The notes under the pieces are model-generated. The model made no database searches. It was given only the letters and a program-made list of their open reading frames with translations, and was not told the origin of the DNA. From Thermoplasmata archaeon (GTDB lineage Archaea > Thermoplasmatota > Thermoplasmata > Lutacidiplasmatales > UBA184), in assembly GCA_030043255.1 (NCBI GenBank), contig JASHYB010000014.1, positions 1 through 5,140 on the forward strand: DNA of 5,140 nucleotides, given 5' to 3'. The translations under genes were made by a program, and so were the position numbers. Below are positions 1 to 4,786 of the stretch, one piece after another; positions within the stretch are counted from its first letter, which is position 1, and each line of letters begins with the position of its first letter.

Positions 1-310
1 TGCCGCTCTCGCGCAACGGCCGCAGCACCTCCAGGAACCGCGCGAGCTCCGCGTCGGTCCCGCGGAGCTGGAGCTCGTGCGTGATCGACTTCGGGAACTT
101 CGCCGCGAACCGGAACCGGCCCGGGGTCCGGCGCACCCAGGAGGCGGCCACCGACGGTGGCGGTAGCCGGTAGAACGTCGAGTCGACCTCGACGATCGGG
201 AAGAGCCTAGCGTAGTAGCGCAGCTTGTCCGGCGCGCCGCGGGGCGGATAGATCCGGCCCTCCCACTCCGGGTAGTCCCAGCCGCTGGTGCCGATCCAGA
301 GCTCGCCCAC
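1..310 (-). CDS. DUF72 (YecE-like) family protein, N-terminal part; runs off the left edge
   Basis: Read on the minus strand from a GTG at 310, the first 103 residues match the start of the DUF72/YecE family. Residues 5-11 give WIGTSGW, followed by a Y-x-x-W motif (Tyr13, Trp16), YPP at 21-23, LRYYARLFP at 30-38, VEVDSTFYRLP at 40-50, a Trp-x-x-x-TP element (58-63) and FRFAAKFPKSITHE at 66-79. Family members are about 240-280 residues with a TIM-barrel-like fold. No biochemical role is established, so none is assigned here. The GTG is chosen because the family motif begins only four residues later and I see no upstream in-frame start for about 50 bases. A GAGGGA sequence lies 2 bases before it, too close to be a good ribosome site. 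The C-terminal half is outside the window. The gene is divergent from the ferredoxin gene. Family assignment is firm; function is unknown. Confidence 0.92.
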   Translation of the reverse strand, partial: MGELWIGTSGWDYPEWEGRIYPPRGAPDKLRYYARLFPIVEVDSTFYRLPPPSVAASWVRRTPGRFRFAAKFPKSITHELQLRGTDAELARFLEVLRPLRESG

Positions 311-395
311 CGTCCCTCGCTGTCGGCATCCGACGAGCGAGGCTAATCCCTGCGGGGACGCCGCGTCACGGCTCGGGAATGGACCGTTCCAGCGC

Positions 396-411
396 CCCGG
401 CGACCCGCCGC
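396..411 (+). repeat. 16-base direct repeat, copy 1 (upstream of ferredoxin)
   Basis: CCCGGCGACCCGCCGC occurs here and again, identical, at 1237-1252. This copy ends 36 bases before the ferredoxin ATG at 448; the other ends 41 bases before the subunit F GTG. Both lie just upstream of a TATA-like sequence, where archaeal activator or BRE-associated sites are found. Chance cannot be excluded in such GC-rich DNA. Confidence 0.5.
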
Positions 412-415
412 TAGG

Positions 416-421
416 CTATGA
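416..421 (+). promoter_or_regulatory. possible TATA box for ferredoxin-SRPBCC transcript
   Basis: CTATGA is the most A/T-rich short stretch at the spacing expected for archaeal leaderless transcription from the ATG at 448. The first base of the box is 32 bases before the start, compared with 31 bases for the clearer box before subunit F. It is a poor TATA match taken alone. The argument rests on spacing and on the adjacent shared 16-base repeat. Confidence 0.3.
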
Positions 422-447
422 GCCGGCGCGCGTCGTCACCGTCGGCG

Positions 448-726
448 ATGGTCCAGGTCGACATCGACATCGCGAAGTGCACCGGCTGCTCGCACTGCCG
501 GGACGTCTGCCCGACGAACGTCTTCGAGCTGCGGCCCCGCACGGAGGTGCCGGACGTCGTCGACGACCCGGCGGTCGCGGCGAAGTTCCAGTTCCGCGGC
601 GAGAAGTCGCTCGCCATCCACGGCCCGGAGTGCATCGTCTGCGAGGCGTGCCTGTTCGAGTGCGAGGGCGAGTGCATCCTCATCACCGACGACGAACAGC
701 ACGTCCACCGCTCGACGTACCGGTGA
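448..726 (+). CDS. two-cluster [4Fe-4S] ferredoxin
   Basis: This small (92-residue) electron carrier should be cytoplasmic and should shuttle low-potential electrons; its partners are not shown by the window. The first cluster motif is CTGCSHCRDVCP (Cys11, 14, 17, 21, then Pro). The second is CIVCEACLFEC (Cys62, 65, 68, 72). Both have the C-x2-C-x2-C-x3-C spacing of bacterial-type 2[4Fe-4S] ferredoxins. Oddities are a 40-residue stretch between the motifs, longer than in minimal clostridial ferredoxins, Glu in place of the Pro after the last cluster cysteine, and an extra Cys76. I chose the ATG at 448 because the fold begins at once (MVQVDIDIAKC) and a TATA-like site is correctly spaced. An in-frame ATG at 418 would add ten residues (MSRRASSPSA) that look unlike a ferredoxin N-terminus. 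An SRPBCC gene follows 8 bases downstream and is probably co-transcribed. Confidence 0.9.
   Translation: MVQVDIDIAKCTGCSHCRDVCPTNVFELRPRTEVPDVVDDPAVAAKFQFRGEKSLAIHGPECIVCEACLFECEGECILITDDEQHVHRSTYR
722..726 (+). promoter_or_regulatory. Shine-Dalgarno GGTGA that decides the SRPBCC start
   Basis: GGTGA, overlapping the ferredoxin stop codon, matches the archaeal anti-Shine-Dalgarno complement (GGAGGTGA). It ends 8 bases before the GTG at 735. This favours 735 over the in-frame GTG at 723, which lies inside the element, and suggests translation coupled to the end of the ferredoxin gene. Confidence 0.5.
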
Positions 727-734
727 GGTCGACC

Positions 735-1232
735 GTGCCGCTCGTCGCAATCGAGTACGAGTTCCGGGTCCGGCTGCCGGCGAGCGCGGAGGCGGCCTTC
801 CGCTGGGCCACGGACTACGCCCCGGACGACTGGGCCCGCATGGGCCGGGACGGCCGGCGGCGGATCGTCCCGCTCGGCGAGCACGCCCTCCTGCTGATCG
901 ACACGGTCCGCACGAACGGCCGCGCGGTGACCAAGCAGCGGCTGGTGCGCCTGTATCCCCGGCGCCGGGCCTGGACCAACACGCACCTCGCCGGCCCGAC
1001 CCGCCACTCCCAGTTCTGGTACCGGATCCGGCCGCGCGGGCCCCGCGCTTCGGTGATCGAGTTCACAGGGCTCCAGGTCGAGCCGGCGGCCCGGCGTCTC
1101 ACGCCGGCCCAGCTCGCCCGCCGGACGCGCGAGGTCCGCGGCGAGGACGCGGCCCTGTGGCGCCGGCTCGCCCGGGTGATGGGCGACGAGCTCCGAACGC
1201 GCCGGTCCCGGCGCCGACGGAGCGCGACGTAG
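735..1232 (+). CDS. SRPBCC (START/Bet v1-like) fold small protein, function unknown
   Basis: The product is 165 residues from the GTG at 735. It opens with a beta strand and the typical SRPBCC beginning IEYEFRVRLPASAEAAFRWATDYAPDD (residues 6-32). Alternating strands rich in Val, Leu and Ile follow, including a W-T-N-T-H-L strand (80-85) and Q-F-W-Y-R-I (93-98). A long C-terminal helix comes after about residue 123 (TPAQLARRTREVRGEDAALWRRLARVM, in pieces). This is the cavity-forming fold used by polyketide cyclases and lipid-binding proteins. No ligand can be named. The last 12 residues are strongly basic (RTRRSRRRRSAT), which may mean nucleic-acid or membrane contact but could be only a GC-driven tail. 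The ferredoxin gene ends 8 bases before it. A GTG at 723 overlapping the ferredoxin stop (GTGA) is the alternative start and gives 169 residues. The fold call is good; the role is unknown. Confidence 0.75.
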   Translation: MPLVAIEYEFRVRLPASAEAAFRWATDYAPDDWARMGRDGRRRIVPLGEHALLLIDTVRTNGRAVTKQRLVRLYPRRRAWTNTHLAGPTRHSQFWYRIRPRGPRASVIEFTGLQVEPAARRLTPAQLARRTREVRGEDAALWRRLARVMGDELRTRRSRRRRSAT

Positions 1233-1236
1233 GCGT

Positions 1237-1252
1237 CCCGGCGACCCGCCGC
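1237..1252 (+). repeat. 16-base direct repeat, copy 2 (upstream of ATPase subunit F)
   Basis: This is identical to bases 396-411. It lies 5 bases after the stop of the SRPBCC gene and 10 bases before the TATA box of the ATPase operon, ending 41 bases before the GTG of subunit F. The position suits a transcription-factor site, but this is inferred from placement only. Confidence 0.5.
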
Positions 1253-1262
1253 CGAGGAGCCG

Positions 1263-1269
1263 TTAAATA
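1263..1269 (+). promoter_or_regulatory. archaeal TATA box of the ATPase F-A-B operon
   Basis: TTAAATA stands out in a 61-base intergenic gap that is otherwise GC-rich. Its centre is about 28 bases before the GTG of subunit F. Archaeal TATA boxes lie about 25-30 bases before the transcription start, so the transcript probably begins at or within a few bases of the GTG, making it leaderless. No strong Shine-Dalgarno precedes the GTG, which agrees. Confidence 0.7.
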
Positions 1270-1293
1270 GGAAGGAATCCCGCCGAGGGAGCC

Positions 1294-1632
1294 GTGCCCG
1301 AGGCGTCAGCGCTCCCCGGTCGGACGGTCGTCCTCGGCGAGCGGGAGCTAGCGATCGGCTTCCGCCTGATCGGGCTCAAGGACGTGGTCGAGGTGACCCC
1401 GGAGACCTCGGTCGCCGAGTTCCAGAGGGCGATCAACGACGACCGCTACAGCCTGCTGATCGCGAGCCAGTCGATCCGGCCGCGCCTGTCCGAGACGCAG
1501 CGGACGCACGCCGACGCGTCGCTCCGGCCGCTCGTGGTGTTCGTCCCGACGCCGAGCGGCGGCTACGAGGTCGAGAGCATCAGCGCGCTCGCCAAGCGGG
1601 TGCTCGGCGTCACGCTCGACGCGGCGAACTAG
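1294..1632 (+). CDS. atpF: A-type ATP synthase subunit F
   Basis: Subunit F is a small soluble part of the central stalk; with subunit D it links rotation of the A3B3 head to the membrane ring. The 112-residue product has the family layout. An N-terminal strand with VVLGERELAIGFRLIGLKDVVEV (in pieces, residues 12-34) includes the conserved G-F-R-L-x-G turn. A middle alpha/beta segment, DRYSLLIASQSI (50-61), replaces the usual D-x-x-I-I-L-I-T-E-x-I element. A strand, PLVVFVPTP (79-87), follows, then a C-terminal helix ALAKRVLGVTL (98-108). Length is typical of the family (about 100-115). The GTG start is the only one that includes the whole domain and it lies about 28 bases after the TATA box. 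It precedes subunit A by 13 bases, the canonical F-A-B order. Genes for subunits E and C, usually just upstream, are absent here, so they must be elsewhere. Confidence 0.9.
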   Translation: MPEASALPGRTVVLGERELAIGFRLIGLKDVVEVTPETSVAEFQRAINDDRYSLLIASQSIRPRLSETQRTHADASLRPLVVFVPTPSGGYEVESISALAKRVLGVTLDAAN

Positions 1633-1645
1633 GGGGGCGGGCACG

Positions 1646-4600
1646 ATGGCGGGGATCGTCGGACGGGTGTCGGGCCCGGTCGTCATCGCGGAGGGGCTGG
1701 AGGGGGCCCGGATGTACGACGTCGTACGCGTCGGGACCCTCGGCCTCGTCGGCGAGATCATCCGCCTGGTCGGCGGCACGGCGACCGTGCAGGTCTACGA
1801 GGACACGACCGGTCTGCGACCGGGGGACCCGGTGGAGAACACCGGCGCGGCGCTCAGCGTCGAGCTCGGCCCGGGCCTGCTCACCTCCATCTACGACGGC
1901 ATCCAGCGCCCGCTGGACGCGATCCAGAAGTCCGTCGGGGACTTCATCACGCGGGGCACGGTCGCGGCCCCGCTGGACGACAAGAAGAAGTGGACGTTCA
2001 CGGCGACCGCCAAGGCCGGCGACGAGGTCGGGCCCGGCGCGATCCTCGGGACGGTCCAGGAGACGGCGCTCATCCTGCACAAGATCCTGGTACCGCCCGG
2101 CGTCAAGGGAACGCTGACGGCGCTCGCCAGCGGCTCCTACACGATCCGCGAGCCGATCGGCTCGGTGAAGAGCGGCCCGACCTCGACGCCGCTGTACCTG
2201 GCGCACCGCTGGGTCGTTCGGGTCCCCCGGCCGGTGGCCCAGAAGCTGCCGCCGGAGATCCCGCTCGTGACCGGCCAGCGGGTCATCGACTCGTTCTTCC
2301 CGGTCGCCAAGGGCGGGACCGCCTGCATCCCCGGGCCGTTCGGGAGCGGGAAGTGTGCGTCGGGGGAGACCCCGGTGCTGCTGGCGAACGGCCGTCTCGC
2401 GACGCTCGCCGAGCTCCATGCCGAGGCCCGGAAGAACGGGACCGTGACGGTCGACGGGACCGACGAGTGGGTCCGGCCGGCGCGACCGGTCGAACTCTGC
2501 TCGCTCGTGGGGGACCGCCTCGTCCGCAGCCGGACCCAGACCTTGTATCGGGGCAAGAGCGACTCGCTCGTCCGGGTGCGCACCCGCAGCGGGCGGAGCG
2601 TGCGGGTCACCCCCGTGCACCGTCTGTTCGCGATCGACTCCACCGGAGCGCTGCGCGAGACGATGGCGCGCGACCTCAAGCCGGGAGATTACCTCGCATC
2701 GGTCCGCCGGCTGCCGGCGCCAGAGGGGGCGCCGAAGCTGCACGTCGAGCTGCCGCGCCTGCGGCGCCGAGGGACGGCCGTCCGGGTGCCGGAGCGCATG
2801 ACGGCCGAGCTGGCCGAGTTCCTCGGGCTCTTCGTCGCGGAAGGCTACGTCCGGGGATCCAGGACGGTGGTCTTCACCAACGCGGACGAGAGCCTGCTCG
2901 CCCGCTTCCTCGAGCTCGCCTCGCGCCTCTTCGGCGTACGGGGCCGGATCGAACGGCAACCGGGGAAGACCCCGAACGTCCTGCTCGGAGCGGTCTCGCT
3001 CGTGCGCCTGCTCGACCACCTCGGCACAGGCCGCACCTCGGCGGACAAGGGGATCCCGGCCGACGTCCTCGCGGCCGGGAACGCTGCCCTCGGCGGGTTC
3101 CTGCGCGGCTACTACCTCGGCGACGGCGGGCTCTCGCGCGGGGACGTCGAGTTCTGCACGGCGAGCCGTCGCCTGCAGACCGAGCTCGCCTACGCGCTGG
3201 CGAGGTTCGGGGTCCTGTCCACCCTGGCGCAGCGTACCGTCCAGGGGACCGTCTACCATCGGGTCTACGTGCGCGGCGTCGCGAACCTGGTGCACCTGCA
3301 CGCGGCGCTCGGCTCGGAGCACCCCAAGGTGGCGGCGATCCGGGCCTACGTCGCCGCGCAGCGGAGCAGCTACACCTCCACCGACGTCGTCCCCCTCTCG
3401 CCGGAGGCGCTGGACCGGCTCTACCGGGCGGCCCACACGTACTCCGAACTGCTGGGCGAGGGGATCGAGATCCACAACTACATCGGCAACCGCGAGCGGA
3501 TGGGGGCGGCCACGTTCCAGCGGTTCATGGGCTCGGCCCCGCCGGACGGCCCGCACGGCCCGGTCGACGCGGACGCCCGGCGTCTCGCGGAGCTTCTTGA
3601 CTGGCTGTTCTGCGACGAGGTCGTGGAGGCGATCGAGGAGCACGACGGTCCGTACGACGTCTACGACGTCGCGGTGCCGGAGTACGGGAGCAACTTCGTC
3701 GGCGGCTTCGGCGGGCTGCTGCTCCACAACACCGTCACCCAGCAGCAGCTCGCCAAGTGGGCCGACTCGGACGTCGTCGTCTACGTCGGCTGCGGCGAGC
3801 GCGGCAACGAGATGACCGAGGTGCTCGCGACCTTCCCGAGCCTGGTCGACCCGAAGTCCAAGCGTCCGCTGATGGAGCGGACGGTGCTCATCGCCAACAC
3901 CTCGAACATGCCGGTCGCCGCCCGCGAGGCAAGCGTCTACACCGGCATCACCATCGCCGAGTACTACCGGGACATGGGCTACGACGTCGCCCTGATGGCC
4001 GACTCGACCAGCCGGTGGGCGGAGGCGATGCGCGAGATCTCCGGCCGGCTGGAGGAGATGCCCGGCGAGGAGGGCTATCCGGCCTACCTCGGCCGGCGCG
4101 TGGCGGAGTTCTACGAGCGCGCGGGCCGCGTGGTCACCCTGTCCCCGGACGGCCGGCGGGGCTCGGTGACGGTCGTCGGCGCGGTCTCCCCGCCGGGCGG
4201 GGACACCTCCGAGCCGGTCAGCCAGAACACGCTGCGGGTCGCCCGCGTCTTCTGGGCGCTCGACGCCTCGCTCGCCGCCCGCCGCCACTTCCCGTCCATC
4301 AACTGGCTGCAGAGCTACTCGCTCTACGTCCAGGACCTGGCGCCCTGGTACCGGGAGGCGCTGAGCGGCGAGTTCGTCGCGCTCCGCCAGCGGGCGCTCG
4401 AGACCCTGCAGAAGGAGTCCGAGCTGCAGGAGATCGTCCAGCTTGTCGGGGTGGACGCCCTGCCCGAGCGGGAGAAGGCGACGCTGGACGTCGCGCGGAT
4501 GCTCCGCGAGGATTACCTGCAGCAGAGCGCGTACGACCCGGTGGACACCTACACCTCGATCCAGAAGCAGCTGCGGATGCTGCGCGCGATCCTGGCCTTC

Positions 4601-4786
4601 GGCGACCGGGAGCAGGAGGCGGTCGAGCGCGGCGCGACCGTCCAGCAGATGCAGAAGCTGCCGGTCCGCACGAAGCTCTCCCGGATGAAGTGGGTCCCGG
4701 AGGGAGAGCTCGCGAGCCAGTTCGACCAGATCGAGCTGGAGCTCAACCAGGCGGTCGCCGCCGTCACGGCGGCGGGAGCGGGCTGA
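1646..4786 (+). CDS. atpA: A-type ATP synthase catalytic subunit A, interrupted by an in-frame intein
   Basis: This is the catalytic subunit of the A3B3 head, which couples ATP synthesis or hydrolysis to ion flow. The precursor has 1046 residues; residues 237-695 are an intein, leaving a normal 587-residue protein. The N-terminal beta-barrel carries GARMYDVVRVG (20-30). The bulge domain typical of A subunits follows (about 110-190), then QRVIDSFFPVAKGGTA (211-226). Walker A is GPFGSGK (230-236) joined after splicing to Thr696. GCGERGNEM (715-723) carries the catalytic Glu718, ALMADSTSRWAEA (782-794) is Walker B with Asp786, and SPPGGDTSEPVSQNT lies at 848-862. The helical C-terminal domain contains ESELQEIVQLVG (924-935). 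The ATG lies 13 bases after subunit F, behind a G-rich tract. The stop TGA overlaps the ATG of subunit B by one base. Cys227 sits where Ala is usual (GGTAA). No frameshift or missing catalytic residue is visible. Confidence 0.97.
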   Translation: MAGIVGRVSGPVVIAEGLEGARMYDVVRVGTLGLVGEIIRLVGGTATVQVYEDTTGLRPGDPVENTGAALSVELGPGLLTSIYDGIQRPLDAIQKSVGDFITRGTVAAPLDDKKKWTFTATAKAGDEVGPGAILGTVQETALILHKILVPPGVKGTLTALASGSYTIREPIGSVKSGPTSTPLYLAHRWVVRVPRPVAQKLPPEIPLVTGQRVIDSFFPVAKGGTACIPGPFGSGKCASGETPVLLANGRLATLAELHAEARKNGTVTVDGTDEWVRPARPVELCSLVGDRLVRSRTQTLYRGKSDSLVRVRTRSGRSVRVTPVHRLFAIDSTGALRETMARDLKPGDYLASVRRLPAPEGAPKLHVELPRLRRRGTAVRVPERMTAELAEFLGLFVAEGYVRGSRTVVFTNADESLLARFLELASRLFGVRGRIERQPGKTPNVLLGAVSLVRLLDHLGTGRTSADKGIPADVLAAGNAALGGFLRGYYLGDGGLSRGDVEFCTASRRLQTELAYALARFGVLSTLAQRTVQGTVYHRVYVRGVANLVHLHAALGSEHPKVAAIRAYVAAQRSSYTSTDVVPLSPEALDRLYRAAHTYSELLGEGIEIHNYIGNRERMGAATFQRFMGSAPPDGPHGPVDADARRLAELLDWLFCDEVVEAIEEHDGPYDVYDVAVPEYGSNFVGGFGGLLLHNTVTQQQLAKWADSDVVVYVGCGERGNEMTEVLATFPSLVDPKSKRPLMERTVLIANTSNMPVAAREASVYTGITIAEYYRDMGYDVALMADSTSRWAEAMREISGRLEEMPGEEGYPAYLGRRVAEFYERAGRVVTLSPDGRRGSVTVVGAVSPPGGDTSEPVSQNTLRVARVFWALDASLAARRHFPSINWLQSYSLYVQDLAPWYREALSGEFVALRQRALETLQKESELQEIVQLVGVDALPEREKATLDVARMLREDYLQQSAYDPVDTYTSIQKQLRMLRAILAFGDREQEAVERGATVQQMQKLPVRTKLSRMKWVPEGELASQFDQIELELNQAVAAVTAAGAG
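2810..3295 (+). other. LAGLIDADG homing endonuclease domain of the intein
   Basis: This part of the intein should cut intein-free copies of the gene and drive spread of the insert. Block C (first LAGLIDADG motif) is LAEFLGLFVAEG, residues 389-400, ending in acidic Glu399. Block D is KGIPADVL at 468-475 with Lys468. Block E (second motif) is LGGFLRGYYLGDGG, residues 482-495, with acidic Asp493. Block H is a helix near RLQTELAYALARFGV (509-523). Two motifs about 94 residues apart are normal for single-chain LAGLIDADG enzymes. Both metal-binding acids and the lysine are present, and there is no stop or frameshift, so the enzyme may be active. Edges are approximate. Confidence 0.88.
3371..3646 (+). 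other. helical module between endonuclease and C-terminal splicing block
   Basis: Residues about 576-667 follow the endonuclease core and precede block F. They begin with YTSTDVVPL, continue with LYRAAHTYSELLGEGIEIHNY (in pieces, 592-612), and end with LLDWLFCDEVVEAIEE (650-665). A comparable stretch occurs in my recollection of the Pyrococcus VMA intein and seems absent from the Thermoplasma mini-intein. It may help recognise DNA. That role is inference, and the boundaries are approximate. Confidence 0.5.

Larger units (their letters stand above)
311..447. other. divergent intergenic region between DUF72 and ferredoxin genes
   Basis: These 137 bases separate two gene starts that point away from each other, so promoters for both should lie here. 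On the minus strand an ATTAG sequence (bases 347-343) lies about 35 bases before the DUF72 GTG and is a weak TATA candidate. On the plus strand CTATGA (416-421) lies about 30 bases before the ferredoxin ATG at 448. If translation of the ferredoxin began at the ATG at 418 instead, the intergenic region would be 107 bases. I see no RNA gene or convincing terminator here. Confidence 0.6.
2354..3730 (+). other. intein at the VMA-b (Walker A) site of subunit A, 459 residues
   Basis: This protein insert cuts itself out of the subunit A precursor and joins Lys236 to Thr696. Boundaries are clear. Block A starts at Cys237 (CASGETPVLLANG). Block B is GRSVRVTPVHRLFA (316-329) with Thr322 and His325. Block F is VYDVAVPEYGSNFVGG (672-687). 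Block G is GLLLHN ending in His694-Asn695, and the +1 nucleophile is Thr696. These are the residues of a class 1 intein: N-S acyl shift at Cys, transfer to Thr, then Asn cyclisation. A homing endonuclease domain lies between blocks B and F. The site matches that of the Thermoplasma and Pyrococcus VMA inteins, and the splicing blocks resemble my recollection of both. By hand count, 29 of 459 codons end in A or T, against 14 of 587 in the flanking exteins. Splicing competence is inferred, not shown. Confidence 0.96.

Noticed and set aside
288..734. Upstream extension of the SRPBCC reading frame to 288
   Set aside because: The added residues overlap the ferredoxin in another frame, and the start of the DUF72 gene. 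They are Arg/Pro-rich without any fold signal, and the SRPBCC domain begins only after 735.
1200..1262. Possible terminator after the SRPBCC gene
   Set aside because: GC-rich inverted segments are present but there is no T-rich run of the archaeal kind, so a terminator cannot be supported.
1714..1727. Perfect 14-base palindrome GTACGACGTCGTAC
   Set aside because: It lies within conserved subunit A coding sequence (MYDVVRV) and arises from preferred codons for Tyr-Asp-Val-Val-Arg. Nothing suggests a regulatory site.
1990..3600. Plus-strand open frame of 536 codons in a second frame of subunit A
   Set aside because: It is an Arg/Gly/Pro/Ala-rich shadow of the real frame. It spans both extein and intein, and no family motif is visible.
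3788..3793. Possible second intein at the yeast-type VMA-a site (VG/CGERGNEM)
   Set aside because: The extein reads straight through GCGERGNEM (residues 715-723), so this site is empty.
1610..4288. Very long open frame (892 codons) on the minus strand opposite subunit A
   Set aside because: Its product is low-complexity Arg/Asp/Ala/Gly/Val-rich with no recognisable motif. It lies opposite a strongly conserved gene whose G/C-ending codons suppress antisense stop codons.
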